Assembly (NCBI GenBank): GCA_017618135.1
Contig: JAFZUV010000007.1
Span: 246,360-310,359, forward strand
Source of the DNA: Clostridia bacterium
Lineage (GTDB): Bacteria > Bacillota > Clostridia > Oscillospirales > Acutalibacteraceae
DNA: 64,000 nt
Direction: 5' to 3'
Shown in pieces: positions 1 to 7,317 of the stretch (positions are counted from its first letter, which is position 1; the number at the start of each line of letters is the position of its first letter). The notes below the pieces were generated by a model, which did not search any database, was not told where the DNA came from, and saw nothing but the letters and a program-made list of their open reading frames with translations. Made by a program: the position numbers and the translations under genes.

Positions 1-1
1 T

Positions 2-295
2 GATAATTATACCGCTAAGGCTTCAAGTGTTTTAGGAGTTTATAAAAAGAAATTGCCGGTTTTGTCAAGCTTTGGCAGATTCTTTTTAACGCCGATTGGC
101 ATAACGATTACAATAATCTTTGTTTTGGCAATGATACTGCCTGTATATTTGCCCGATATTATAGCGGCTTTTCGCGAAAAGAATAAAAAAACCGCGGCGG
201 GTGCAAAGCAGGCAAAAATTGACGAGCTGGTCAAAGAGGAAATTGAAAGACTAAAGCTTGAAAATAATCAAAATAATAATTCTCAAGGGAAATAG
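2..295 (+). CDS. C-terminal part of a membrane protein, possibly a SipW-type signal peptidase
   Basis: The frame is open to the left window edge, so only about 97 C-terminal residues are visible. They show a short KKKLPVLSSFGRFFLTPIG stretch, one hydrophobic segment (ITIIFVLAMILPVYLP) and a charged, Glu/Lys-rich cytoplasmic-type tail. The pattern of a K-x-P-x-L-x loop, a 'TP-G' turn and a last membrane helix resembles the C-terminus of SipW/ER-type signal peptidases, but the catalytic part lies outside the window, so this is a guess. It probably forms an operon with the next gene, which starts 1 base after its stop. Confidence 0.4.
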   Translation, partial: DNYTAKASSVLGVYKKKLPVLSSFGRFFLTPIGITITIIFVLAMILPVYLPDIIAAFREKNKKTAAGAKQAKIDELVKEEIERLKLENNQNNNSQGK

Positions 296-296
296 G

Positions 297-530
297 GTGT
301 TTAAATTGTTTGAGAAGTCAATAATCAAGAAAAAAATTAAAAAGGCCAAGAAGAATATAGAAATGCTCGAAAAAAAGCGCGCTCGTTCACAGGCGGCGCT
401 TGTTACGGCTATTCTGTCTCAGCAAACGCCGGCGGATGATGATGTTGAATATTTCAATCATTTCACAGGTCTTATTGAAACCGAGCGTAACAGGATGCAT
501 TCTCTTATGAAGGATCTTGAGCAGCTTTAA
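297..530 (+). CDS. Small charged coiled-coil protein, unknown function
   Basis: A 77-residue protein starting at GTG 297, chosen because AAGGGA lies about 6 bases upstream; an ATG at 258 in the same frame would sit inside the previous gene with no ribosome site. It is very basic at the N-terminus (KKKIKKAKKN) and helical throughout, with no membrane segment or signal peptide. It follows the preceding membrane protein directly and precedes the EAL protein by 26 bases, suggesting one transcript. I do not recognise a family. Confidence 0.55.
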   Translation: MFKLFEKSIIKKKIKKAKKNIEMLEKKRARSQAALVTAILSQQTPADDDVEYFNHFTGLIETERNRMHSLMKDLEQL

Positions 531-556
531 TCTTTGTTTTGGAGTGAAACCATTGT

Positions 557-2851
557 ATGCCTGCTAAAAGACTTAAAAATCGTCTGCATAGTATAATAAT
601 TATCGTAATGTGCCTTGTAAGCATAATTCTCGTAGGCAGCAGTGTTGCCATGCTTGCAACATATTCAAGTGATATGCATGACGGTGCCGGTATGATAGGC
701 CTTATTTATTCTAAAGAGGCAGCGGACAGCTTTATAAAATCCATTAACTCATATCGCAGTAACGCCGAGCGTTTTGCCGAGAATATTTTATCGCAAAGCT
801 ACGGTACTGTTGATGATTTTTCTGTCGCCACGGCAGTGCTTAATAAGGATAAACGATTTGCGGAGACAATGTTTATCCGTTATTTTAAAGACAATATTGA
901 ATATTCGCTTTCCAATGAGCCGTTTGATATGACAATGGAGTCAAAAGCCGTATTGGTAGGTGCAAAGACCGGTGAAACATTTTGCACAGGCGTGGTTGAG
1001 GATAGGCAGTACAGCATAAGCTCTATCGCTTTTTGTGTGCCGCTTAAAGGCTGCCAGTTTGCCGACTGTATAGTGCTTTTTTATCCCGTAAGAAGTGTTA
1101 TGGGTTCGATTAAGCTGGCGGATAAAAACTCCGAGTATTCTCAGCTTTCGACTATTTGTACAAACGAGGGCGAAATCGAATCTATTATTTATCAGAAGAA
1201 AAACGGTGAGTTCTCCGTACAGGAGCATAATAATATCTATGAGGTACTGAGAGGCAAGATAAATGATAAGGGCACTATTGACGATGTGCAGCGTCTTATA
1301 TCCGACGGAGGCTCAAATTCGTTTTCCGTAACGATTTCCGGGCATGACCATATTCTTTCGGTAGTAGGAATCAGCGAGCATGGCACCTCACCGTTTTCGG
1401 TAATTTCGATTTACCGGTCTGATGACATATACAATGCGGCATATTCAACCGTAACAACGGTACTCAGTGAGCTCGCAATATTCTTTATGATGCTGATTTT
1501 TGCCGCGGTTTACTTTATTGTAAGCTACCGTGCCAGTGAACGGCGCATTAAGAATATTAAAGAGTTCAACGAAGAGATCGGCTGTCCCACGAGGGTCAGG
1601 TTTGAAAAAGTTGCCGGAGATATTATTTCTCGGAACAGAGGCTCGAAATTTGCGGTAATTGTTGTTGATATCCGTCACTTCGATTATATAACAGATCAAT
1701 TAGGCAATGAAAAAATACTTGAAGAACTTCGGAGAATGAAAGATTTCTATTCCCGCTTTCTTCAGGTGCAGGAGACTTACGGTTATGCCGGCAACGGTAG
1801 ATTTATCTTACTTTTCCATTACCGCGATGATAAGTCGCTTTCCGATAGAATTAAGGCTATTACGGCTTACCTCGGTATATCCAAATTCACAAACTCCGGT
1901 GAGAGAATAATACTTTCCGCATTCGGAGGTATATATAAAGTAGCCGATAACGATACCGCTCCTGTTGATCGTATGATTGACCGTGCCATTACTGCGGCAA
2001 ATTCTACGGATAGCCCGTTTGATATTGAATCCTTCAGGTTCTATAATGAAAAACTGCATTCTCGTAACGCAATGAATGAGTACATTGAAGTTAATATGCA
2101 AAACGCCCTTGACAACAATCTGTTTAAGGTGTTCTATCAGCCTAAGTATAATCTTGAGGGCAACCGTCCCGATGGATGCGAGGCGCTTGTTCGTTGGTAT
2201 AATCCGGAGACAGACGAGTATATGCAGCCGGGTATTTTCCTGCCGCTGTTTGAACAGAACAGGTTCATTGTAAAGCTTGATAAATATGTTTATGAGCAGG
2301 TATGTATTTATATTTCAAGAACCGTCGCGGAGCATAGACAGCTTTATCCCATATCTGTAAATGTTTCGCGTATTACAGCGGCTGAACCGGACTTTGCGTC
2401 TTATTACATAGCGATTAAAAACAAATATAATATAGCCGATAATTTTCTTACTATTGAGTTTACGGAAAGCTTTGCTTTTGAGGATTACGAACGCCTGCGT
2501 GAGACCGTTACGCTGCTTCATGATAACGGATTTAACTGCTCAATAGATGACTTCGGGTCCGGATTCTCCTCGTATAATATCCTTAAAGAATTACCAATGG
2601 ATGAAATTAAGCTTGACAGGTTCTTTATTTTAAAGGGCTTCTCTGATGAGCGTGACCTTAAAGTGCTTTCAAGCGTTATACGCCTTGGTAGGGAGCTTAA
2701 TATGAAGGTTACACAAGAGGGTGTTGAAACGAAGGACCAGTTGATGCTCCTTAAGAAAATGGGTTGCAATGTTATTCAGGGCTATTACTACTCAAAACCG
2801 CTTGTTGAAGGCGATTATGACGATTTCTTGACGAGGAAGTTTATATTGTAA
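557..2851 (+). CDS. Membrane-bound degenerate GGDEF / intact EAL cyclic-di-GMP phosphodiesterase
   Basis: A 764-residue signalling protein. Two membrane helices (about residues 12-35 and 293-318) bracket an extracytoplasmic sensor region. A GGDEF-like domain (about 340-500) has lost its signature: the expected GGDEF position reads AGNGRF, so it should not synthesise c-di-GMP. The EAL domain (about 515-760) keeps its metal and catalytic set: EALVRW, SVNVSR, IEFTES, IDDFGSG, IKLDR, QEGVET and QGYYYSKP. Expected role is hydrolysis of c-di-GMP at the membrane, with the GGDEF part as a possible sensor. GGAG lies 12 bases before the ATG, a slightly long spacing. Confidence 0.85.
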   Translation: MPAKRLKNRLHSIIIIVMCLVSIILVGSSVAMLATYSSDMHDGAGMIGLIYSKEAADSFIKSINSYRSNAERFAENILSQSYGTVDDFSVATAVLNKDKRFAETMFIRYFKDNIEYSLSNEPFDMTMESKAVLVGAKTGETFCTGVVEDRQYSISSIAFCVPLKGCQFADCIVLFYPVRSVMGSIKLADKNSEYSQLSTICTNEGEIESIIYQKKNGEFSVQEHNNIYEVLRGKINDKGTIDDVQRLISDGGSNSFSVTISGHDHILSVVGISEHGTSPFSVISIYRSDDIYNAAYSTVTTVLSELAIFFMMLIFAAVYFIVSYRASERRIKNIKEFNEEIGCPTRVRFEKVAGDIISRNRGSKFAVIVVDIRHFDYITDQLGNEKILEELRRMKDFYSRFLQVQETYGYAGNGRFILLFHYRDDKSLSDRIKAITAYLGISKFTNSGERIILSAFGGIYKVADNDTAPVDRMIDRAITAANSTDSPFDIESFRFYNEKLHSRNAMNEYIEVNMQNALDNNLFKVFYQPKYNLEGNRPDGCEALVRWYNPETDEYMQPGIFLPLFEQNRFIVKLDKYVYEQVCIYISRTVAEHRQLYPISVNVSRITAAEPDFASYYIAIKNKYNIADNFLTIEFTESFAFEDYERLRETVTLLHDNGFNCSIDDFGSGFSSYNILKELPMDEIKLDRFFILKGFSDERDLKVLSSVIRLGRELNMKVTQEGVETKDQLMLLKKMGCNVIQGYYYSKPLVEGDYDDFLTRKFIL

Positions 2852-2858
2852 TTAAGAA

Positions 2859-2894
2859 GCAAAACTCCCATCACTTGCGTGATGGGAGTTTTGC
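2859..2894. terminator. Bidirectional rho-independent terminator
   Basis: A perfect 16-bp stem (GCAAAACTCCCATCAC with its complement) around a TTGC loop separates the EAL gene from the convergent tRNA-Leu. The A-rich and T-rich outer parts of the stem would serve both strands. Confidence 0.85.
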
Positions 2895-2896
2895 TT

Positions 2897-2983
2897 TGGT
2901 GCCGCTGACCGGACTTGAACCGGTACGGTATTGCTACCGAGGGATTTTAAGTCCCTTGCGTCTGCCAATTCCGCCACAGCGGC
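2897..2983 (-). tRNA. tRNA-Leu(UAA)
   Basis: Read on the minus strand: a 7-bp acceptor stem GCCGCTG/CAGCGGC, a D arm with GGCAGACG, anticodon stem AGGGA/TCCCT with loop CTTAAAA (anticodon TAA), a long class II variable arm, a T arm GGTTCAAGTCC and encoded A-CCA. The long variable arm and the anticodon agree on leucine. Confidence 0.95.
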
Positions 2984-3021
2984 GTATACAATATAATATA
3001 TTAAATACGCACTTTTGTCAA

Positions 3022-3061
3022 GTAAAAAATAGGCTATCCGAAAGAAGAATTCGGATAGCCT
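3022..3061 (-). terminator. Rho-independent terminator of the coaD-side operon
   Basis: A 12-bp stem AGGCTATCCGAA/TTCGGATAGCCT at 3031-3061, followed on the minus strand by a T-rich run. It lies 6 bases beyond the stop of the coiled-coil gene at 3067. Confidence 0.85.
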
Positions 3062-3066
3062 GAAAA

Positions 3067-3531
3067 TCAGTCCTTATTAGCGGTAGAAGGAATCTGTTGC
3101 CTGAGAGCTGCTCTTGTTTTACGAATCTCCCCGAGGTTGGCTGTAAGACCTTCATCGGCGCGACGCATAATATCGTCAACAAAATCCTGAGCAGCGCGGC
3201 GCATCTCTTTACTCTTTGCCTGAGCATTGGCGATAATTTCCGTAGCCTTCTCCTGAGCCATCTTGACAATTTCTTCTTGAGCTACAATGGCTTTTGCGCG
3301 ATCCTCGGCGTTGCGAATAATACCGTCAGCTTCGCGCTTTGCTGTCGTAATAATATCAGTGCGATCGGCAACAATTCCGCGAGCCTGCTTGATTTCGTTA
3401 GGGATATTAAGACGAATGTCATCAACAACCGCGCGTAGTTTTTCAACATCAACCAAAGTTTTCTTGCCCGGTATCTTTATGCCGCCGTCAAGCACCTCGT
3501 CAAACTGTTCAAGTAATTCTTCAATGTTCAT
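3067..3531 (-). CDS. Conserved coiled-coil protein next to coaD (V-ATPase subunit H-like/DivIVA-like)
   Basis: About 154 residues, almost wholly helical and charged, with heptad-like Ala/Ile/Glu/Lys patterning between about residues 45 and 130 and a conserved-looking N-terminal block (IEELLEQFDEVLD, IPGKKTLVDVEKL, DDIRLNIPNEIKQA). Proteins of this type are regularly found beside coaD in Clostridia and carry loose labels such as H+-ATPase subunit H-like; function is unknown. The ATG at 3531 is preferred because GGAGG is 9 bases upstream; an ATG at 3540 directly abuts the ribosome site. No membrane segment. Confidence 0.7.
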   Translation of the reverse strand: MNIEELLEQFDEVLDGGIKIPGKKTLVDVEKLRAVVDDIRLNIPNEIKQARGIVADRTDIITTAKREADGIIRNAEDRAKAIVAQEEIVKMAQEKATEIIANAQAKSKEMRRAAQDFVDDIMRRADEGLTANLGEIRKTRAALRQQIPSTANKD

Positions 3532-3573
3532 TTTACTCATCCTCCATTATTAAAAGTCAAAATGCAACTGAAT

Positions 3574-4062
3574 TTACTTAGGCGATAGCTTTTTCAGAAT
3601 ATCACCTAATATGGCGGGAGGTACAAAATCGGATATATCTCCCCCCATACTCACTATCTGTTTGACCATACTTGAACTCAGGTACATATTCTGAGCGCTC
3701 GTAGTCAAAAAGACAGTTTCAACCTTAGGGTTGAGCTTTTTATTGGTAAGCGCCATCTGAAATTCATACTCGAAATCCGACATAGCGCGCAAACCCTTAA
3801 TTATTGCACAGGCGCCTTTTTTAGCCGCGTAGTCGGCTAAAAGCCCGTCATACATATCAACCCGGACATTTTTAATATCGCTTGTTGATTTTTTTATCAT
3901 TTCAACGCGTTCTTCAGGAGTAAAAGTGTACTCCTTCTTAACATTGTTCATAGCCACCACTATTATTTCATCAAACATATTAGCGGCACGCGAAATGATA
4001 TCCAAATGCCCTAAAGTAATGCAATCGAAACTGCCGGGGCAAATTGCAATGCGTTTATTCAT
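3574..4062 (-). CDS. coaD: Phosphopantetheine adenylyltransferase
   Basis: 162 residues, the usual length. Catalyses ATP + 4'-phosphopantetheine to dephospho-CoA, the fourth step of CoA synthesis, in the cytosol. Seen: the nucleotidyltransferase signature GSFDCITLGHLDII with its T/HxGH-type histidine, IKGLRAMSDFEYE, and the SSSMVKQI region. The ATG at 4062 is used since AAGGTG is suitably placed and the family begins right before this motif; a GTG 12 bases upstream would overlap rsmD. It is one base downstream of rsmD, the standard Firmicutes rsmD-coaD pair. The CoA pathway reappears at coaX-panT near 38-39 kb. Confidence 0.95.
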   Translation of the reverse strand: MNKRIAICPGSFDCITLGHLDIISRAANMFDEIIVVAMNNVKKEYTFTPEERVEMIKKSTSDIKNVRVDMYDGLLADYAAKKGACAIIKGLRAMSDFEYEFQMALTNKKLNPKVETVFLTTSAQNMYLSSSMVKQIVSMGGDISDFVPPAILGDILKKLSPK

Positions 4063-4063
4063 A

Positions 4064-4609
4064 TTAAGCAGCACCTTTTTTATACATAGTAACGAAAATA
4101 CCGCCGAACTTAAATATTCTGCTTATACTGAATTCTCCGACGCTTTCGGGAAGTATAATATCGGAAGGGTGTTCGCAAAAAACCATACCGTAATTGCTTA
4201 AGTGACTAACCGTATTACGCAATGCGTCCGCAAGCAAACCTGACTTATATGGCGGATCTAAAAAAACAATATCAAAAATATCGCTTGAGCGGAGCAAATA
4301 AGACATAAAATCACTATGGACAATCCGGGCGTTATCGCAAAAACCGCAAACCTCAAGATTTTTTTTAACAATATCAATAGCTGCCGCGCTTTTGTCAACA
4401 AACACCGCGCTCTCGGCTCCGCGGCTGAGAGCTTCAATGCCCATTTGCCCTGAACCCGCAAATAAATCAAGAACACGCCTGCCTTCAATATCAAATTGTA
4501 TCGAGCTGAAAACAGCCTCTTTGATTTTATCCGATGTCGGGCGTACAATATCAGTGCCGGGCAGAGTGGTAAGTCTTCTGCCGCGCGCGGAACCGGTTAT
4601 AACTCGCAT
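4064..4609 (-). CDS. rsmD: 16S rRNA (guanine(966)-N2)-methyltransferase
   Basis: 181 residues, full length. An SAM-dependent methyltransferase that modifies G966 of 16S rRNA during 30S assembly. Seen: N-terminal RVITGSARGRRL, RPTSDKIKEAVF, motif I VLDLFAGSGQMGIEA, and the catalytic NPPY-type motif DPPYKSG. Followed by coaD with a one-base gap. Upstream GGTGAAAA is only a weak ribosome site, but the start matches the family exactly. Confidence 0.95.
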   Translation of the reverse strand: MRVITGSARGRRLTTLPGTDIVRPTSDKIKEAVFSSIQFDIEGRRVLDLFAGSGQMGIEALSRGAESAVFVDKSAAAIDIVKKNLEVCGFCDNARIVHSDFMSYLLRSSDIFDIVFLDPPYKSGLLADALRNTVSHLSNYGMVFCEHPSDIILPESVGEFSISRIFKFGGIFVTMYKKGAA

Positions 4610-4726
4610 AGGTTTTCACCAAATATAATTAGTGTATTTTATAGTACATTATCACACTAAATTGGTGGTTTTGTCAATACCTAATTTTAAAATTCGATGC
4701 AATTAGGGCAGATTTATAAAAAAAGC

Positions 4727-4755
4727 TTGATTTTTCAGTGCTTTTATGATATCAT
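4727..4755 (+). promoter_or_regulatory. Promoter of rplS
   Basis: TTGATT at 4727-4732 and TATCAT at 4750-4755 with a 17-bp spacer, placed about 20 bases before the structured leader and about 120 bases before rplS. Confidence 0.65.
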
Positions 4756-4774
4756 AACAAAGCATTTGATTTCA

Positions 4775-4840
4775 CCTTCCCTTAGAGGTGGGTTTAATGC
4801 CGAAATATCGACATTGAAGCGGGCGGTCCTCTAAGCTATT
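4775..4840 (+). promoter_or_regulatory. L19 leader RNA (ribosomal-protein autoregulatory leader), candidate
   Basis: CTTAGAGG at 4781-4788 pairs perfectly with CCTCTAAG at 4828-4835, enclosing a second helix TTTAATG (4793-4799) with CATTGAA (4812-4818). Firmicutes rplS transcripts are known to carry such a small leader, thought to bind L19 itself. The fold, size and position fit; the family assignment was not checked by a covariance search. Confidence 0.7.
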
Positions 4841-4878
4841 GTTTATGAACGCTTGAAAGAATTAAGGAGGAAAATTTA

Positions 4879-5223
4879 ATGGATGTTTTGAAGGAATTTA
4901 CAGCCTCTCAGATTAAAGAGGATGCGCCCGAGATTATTATAGGTAGTACAGTAAGGGTGCATGTACGCATAAAGGAAGGCGAGAAAGAGCGTATTCAGGT
5001 TTTTGAAGGTACGGTAATCGCTAAGAATAATTCCGGCATTTCCGAAACATTTACGGTTCGCCGCATTTCTTACGGAGTCGGAGTTGAGCGTGTTTTCCCG
5101 TTGCATTCACCGATAGTGGCAAAGGTTGAGCTTGTCAGAAAAGGTAAGGTTCGCAGAGCGAAGCTGTATTATCTGCGTGATAGAGTCGGAAAGGCCGCGA
5201 AGGTTAAAGAACTTATCGGCTAA
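4879..5223 (+). CDS. rplS: 50S ribosomal protein L19
   Basis: 114 residues, normal length. L19 sits at the 30S-50S interface of the ribosome. Seen: the family blocks [48 protein letters not shown] and [21 protein letters not shown] (each cited in part). AAGGAGG is correctly spaced before the ATG. It has its own promoter and leader, and a terminator-like hairpin follows, so most transcripts probably end before lepB; some read-through would link L19 to signal peptidase, a common Firmicutes neighbourhood. Confidence 0.97.
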   Translation: MDVLKEFTASQIKEDAPEIIIGSTVRVHVRIKEGEKERIQVFEGTVIAKNNSGISETFTVRRISYGVGVERVFPLHSPIVAKVELVRKGKVRRAKLYYLRDRVGKAAKVKELIG

Positions 5224-5232
5224 TGCGTATTT

Positions 5233-5264
5233 AAAGGAACGGGTTAGCGCCTGTTCCTTTTTGT
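5233..5264 (+). terminator. Terminator or attenuator between rplS and lepB
   Basis: An 11-bp stem AAAGGAACGGG/CCTGTTCCTTT (one G-U pair) with T-rich continuation directly after rplS. Confidence 0.7.
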
Positions 5265-5289
5265 TATTGTTATACGGAGGGATAGATTT

Positions 5290-5994
5290 ATGGATAATCA
5301 GAATGAAAATTTTGATATCGAGTCCCAAAATGATATAGTATCAAAAGAGAAGAAAGATTGTGACGGGATATTATTTCCTGAGTTCATTTCAGGAGAGAAG
5401 TCCGAAAATCCGAATGGCTTTGGTATGGTTTTAGATGGTCTTGATGTTATTGTCTCCGCTATGATTGCGGTAGTTATTCTGTTCTCTTTTGTTTTTAGAG
5501 TACCTACGATTGACGGCAGCTCTATGAACGACACGCTCTTTGATGGTGAACGCGTTATTATAAGCGACCTGATGTATGAGCCTGAATACGGTGATATAGT
5601 GGTTATTTCCCGAAATTATACCAATGATTCGGGTAATGTTGAGCGTTATTCAATGCCCATAATAAAGCGTGTGATTGCAACAGAAGGGCAAACGGTAGAC
5701 ATTGACTTTGAAAAAGGCAAGGTATATGTTGACGGTAAGGAGCTTAACGAAAGCTACACAAAAACACCAACAAATTTGTCTTATGATATAGAGTTTCCGG
5801 TTACTGTGAAGAAGAATTGTATTTTTGTTTTGGGTGATAATCGCAATGATTCTCTTGACAGCAGATCTTCCCAGATAGGAAGCGGCGGGATGATAGATAA
5901 AAGATATATTTTGGGAAAAGCGTATCTCAGAATTTTTCCTTTTGACAGAATCGGAAAAATAGGTTCCGAAAACGACATAAAAAAGCAAAAATAG
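5290..5994 (+). CDS. lepB: Signal peptidase I
   Basis: 234 residues. Cleaves signal peptides of exported proteins on the outer face of the membrane. A cytoplasmic N-terminal extension of about 45 residues precedes one membrane helix (VIVSAMIAVVILFSFVF), then the S26 boxes: GSSMNDTL with catalytic Ser about 78, IIKRVIATEGQ with catalytic Lys about 126, and GDNRNDSLDSR. This is the bacterial Ser/Lys type, unlike the Ser/His-type protein at 49.7 kb. GGAGGG precedes the ATG. The acidic N-terminal extension is longer than in Bacillus SipS; its role is unknown. Confidence 0.92.
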   Translation: MDNQNENFDIESQNDIVSKEKKDCDGILFPEFISGEKSENPNGFGMVLDGLDVIVSAMIAVVILFSFVFRVPTIDGSSMNDTLFDGERVIISDLMYEPEYGDIVVISRNYTNDSGNVERYSMPIIKRVIATEGQTVDIDFEKGKVYVDGKELNESYTKTPTNLSYDIEFPVTVKKNCIFVLGDNRNDSLDSRSSQIGSGGMIDKRYILGKAYLRIFPFDRIGKIGSENDIKKQK

Positions 5995-6022
5995 GCCGGT
6001 GCCGTTTTTTTAAAAAATTCTG

Positions 6023-6051
6023 TTGACAAAGAGCCGAATAGAATGTATAAT
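6023..6051 (+). promoter_or_regulatory. Consensus sigma-A promoter of tRNA-Met
   Basis: TTGACA at 6023-6028 and TATAAT at 6046-6051 with a 17-bp spacer: perfect consensus, about 33 bases before the tRNA. Confidence 0.9.
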
Positions 6052-6083
6052 ATTGTTTGCTGTCAGCCGCGTGGCTGATTTGA

Positions 6084-6160
6084 GGACCAGTAGCTCAGTT
6101 GGTTAGAGCAACCGGCTCATAACCGGTCGGTCCGGGGTTCGAGTCCCTGCTGGTCCACCA
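6084..6160 (+). tRNA. tRNA with CAU anticodon (elongator Met, or Ile2)
   Basis: 77 bases including encoded CCA. Acceptor GGACCAG/CTGGTCC, D arm AGCTC..GAGC, anticodon stem ACCGG/CCGGT with loop CTCATAA, T arm GGGGTTCGAGTCCC. It lacks the three G-C anticodon-stem pairs and the mismatched first pair of initiator tRNA. Met versus lysidine-modified Ile cannot be decided from the anticodon alone. Confidence 0.92.
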
Positions 6161-6194
6161 GCAAAAACCGCGCAGAAGCGTGGTTTTTGCTTTA
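6161..6194 (+). terminator. Rho-independent terminator after tRNA-Met
   Basis: GCAAAAACCGCGC-AGAA-GCGTGGTTTTTGC then TTT; the stem starts right after the CCA end. Confidence 0.85.
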
Positions 6195-6199
6195 AATAT

Positions 6200-6256
6200 A
6201 GGGGTATAGCTCAGTTGGGTTGTGCATCGGTCTTAAAAAACCGAGTGCCGGGTGAG
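6200..6256 (+). pseudogene. Truncated, degenerate copy of tRNA-Trp
   Basis: This stretch repeats the first two thirds of the intact tRNA-Trp at 6430: the first 19 bases and the region CATCGGTCT..AAAACCGAGTGCCG are shared. The D stem partner GAGC has become GTGC with an added base, the anticodon loop is expanded to CTTAAAAA with no CCA, and the T arm and acceptor 3' strand are missing. It cannot fold as a tRNA. Confidence 0.85.
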
Positions 6257-6420
6257 GTTGCGAGCGCCGCCGGGGGCGGAGGAAGCGAGCAAAACGAAGC
6301 GCCGCGGTAGAAAGTTGCCCGCGCTCCAAGCGGAAAGCAACTTTCGGGCACCGCAAGAGGGCAAACAGTCAATCGCCTTGCAGAGACCCCGAGGCACGAA
6401 ATTGAATGCAGAAAACTTAA
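6257..6420. other. GC-rich non-coding segment between the broken and intact tRNA-Trp copies
   Basis: About 160 bases with much higher G+C than the surroundings and no credible gene. It contains an inverted repeat GAAAGTTGC (about 6311) with GCAACTTTC (about 6346). It interrupts what looks like a tandem tRNA-Trp duplication. Origin unknown; an inserted repeat element is the simplest idea. Confidence 0.6.
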
Positions 6421-6429
6421 TATTTACAT

Positions 6430-6505
6430 AGGGGTATAGCTCAGTTGGTAGAGCATCGGTCTCCAAAACCGAGTGCCGAGGGTTCAAGTCCTTCTGCCCC
6501 TGCCA
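6430..6505 (+). tRNA. tRNA-Trp(CCA)
   Basis: 76 bases with encoded CCA. Acceptor AGGGGTA/TGCCCCT (one G-U), D arm GCTC/GAGC, anticodon stem TCGGT/ACCGA with loop CTCCAAA, T arm GGGTTCAAGTCC, discriminator G as usual for bacterial tRNA-Trp. Confidence 0.95.
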
Positions 6506-6538
6506 AAAATCCCTCAAACGTAAGTGAGAGGGATTTTT
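6506..6538 (+). terminator. Terminator after tRNA-Trp
   Basis: AAAATCCCTC paired with GAGGGATTTTT around a loop of about 11 bases, directly after the tRNA. Confidence 0.8.
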
Positions 6539-6540
6539 AC

Positions 6541-6629
6541 TTATTACTTCTTACCTTTTACTTCTTACCTATCAGTTAAGTTTTAAGGGATTTTTGGGAA
6601 GTAATAAGTAAAAAGTAAGAAGTAATAGA
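6541..6629. repeat. Long inverted repeat of ACTTCTTAC-type units
   Basis: The left arm (6541-6569) and right arm (6598-6628) are reverse complements over about 28 bases with three mismatches, separated by about 28 bases. Each arm itself contains ACTTCTTAC/ACTTATTAC direct repeats. It lies between tRNA-Trp and the four-helix-bundle gene. A small hairpin GCGGC-TTC-GCCGC follows at 6634-6648. Confidence 0.75.
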
Positions 6630-6683
6630 TTTTGCGGCTTCGCCGCTTTTATTGTAATATAACATAAGAAAGGCGGTATTTTT

Positions 6684-7028
6684 GTGGCGGATAGTATTTT
6701 GCTTACAAAATCGAAGGCATTTGCATTAAAGATAATAAAAGTTTGCAGCGAAGTTAAATCAAATAAAAAGGAAAGTGTTTTAACGAATCAACTGTTGCGT
6801 TCCGGAACAAGCATAGGCGCAAATATAAGAGAAGCTTTCTCGGGTCATAGCAGAGCTGATTTTATAGCAAAGCTCCAAATCGCGCTTAAAGAATGCTCTG
6901 AAAGCGAGTATTGGATAGAACTCTTAATTGAGAGTGGATATTATAAGGATAATGCCATATTGAACGATTGCATTGAACTTAAAAAACTGTTGATTTCATC
7001 AATAAATACAGCAAAGAGCAACAAATAA
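6684..7028 (+). CDS. Four-helix-bundle protein of the S23/23S rRNA intervening-sequence family
   Basis: 114 residues starting at GTG 6684 with AAAGGCGG upstream. Family hallmarks: a helix with LTKSKAFALKIIKVC, the conserved NQLLRSGTSIGANIREAF block, RADFIAKLQIALKECSESEYW and a C-terminal helix. The family is found inside 23S rRNA intervening sequences, as free genes of unknown function, and as the Avd accessory protein of diversity-generating retroelements. No reverse transcriptase or template repeat is nearby, so this is the free-standing kind. The flanking inverted repeat suggests it arrived on a small mobile unit. Confidence 0.88.
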   Translation: MADSILLTKSKAFALKIIKVCSEVKSNKKESVLTNQLLRSGTSIGANIREAFSGHSRADFIAKLQIALKECSESEYWIELLIESGYYKDNAILNDCIELKKLLISSINTAKSNK

Positions 7029-7038
7029 ATAAAAAAAC

Positions 7039-7078
7039 AGCACCCAATTCCAAAAACGGAGCCGGGTGCTATTTTTCT
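7039..7078. terminator. Shared bidirectional terminator
   Basis: AGCACCC (7039-7045) pairs with GGGTGCT (7064-7070), with A-run upstream and T-run downstream, serving the convergent S23 and XRE genes. The XRE stop codon lies inside the stem. Confidence 0.75.
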
Positions 7079-7272
7079 TTTCTGCCTATGAAATAATCGG
7101 CGGAAACCTTATAAAAATCACATAGTTTTATTAAATCATCTATTTTTAATTCTGCTCTGCCAATCTCAATATGATTATATCCTTGTTGCGACTTGTTTAT
7201 TACATTCGCTACTTGCGACTGTGTTAGATCATTATCCTCGCGTAGTTCCCTCATGCGTTCACGATAGTTCAT
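7069..7272 (-). CDS. XRE-family (Cro/CI-type) transcriptional regulator
   Basis: 67 residues, essentially one helix-turn-helix domain: RMRELREDNDLTQSQVANVI followed by the recognition helix region NKSQQGYNHIEIGRAELKIDDL and a tail KVSADYFIGRKEK typical of small XRE repressors. No sensor domain. It is divergent from a His-rich lipoprotein gene, and two identical-half-site operators lie between them, so it very likely represses itself and the lipoprotein operon. GGTGGTGC precedes the ATG as ribosome site. Confidence 0.9.
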   Translation of the reverse strand: MNYRERMRELREDNDLTQSQVANVINKSQQGYNHIEIGRAELKIDDLIKLCDFYKVSADYFIGRKEK

Positions 7273-7300
7273 AATGCACCACCTTTATTATATCTTAACA

Positions 7301-7317
7301 TACTCATATTTTGAGTA
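7301..7317. promoter_or_regulatory. Operator 1 of the XRE regulator (candidate)
   Basis: TACTCA-N5-TGAGTA palindrome, 17 bases, located upstream of a minus-strand TATAAT (7287-7292) for the XRE gene. The half-sites are identical to those of operator 2, whose centre lies 25 bases away. Confidence 0.75.

Noticed and set aside
6200-6256. Functional suppressor tRNA with UAA-reading loop
   Set aside because: The T arm, acceptor 3' strand and D stem are missing, so it cannot fold or be charged.
6233-6517. Minus-strand frame of 94 residues over the tRNA-Trp region
   Set aside because: It is antisense to a real tRNA and to the GC-rich segment; the tRNA readings explain the sequence.
6684-7028. Accessory gene (avd) of a diversity-generating retroelement
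   Set aside because: No reverse transcriptase, template repeat or variable target gene is nearby.
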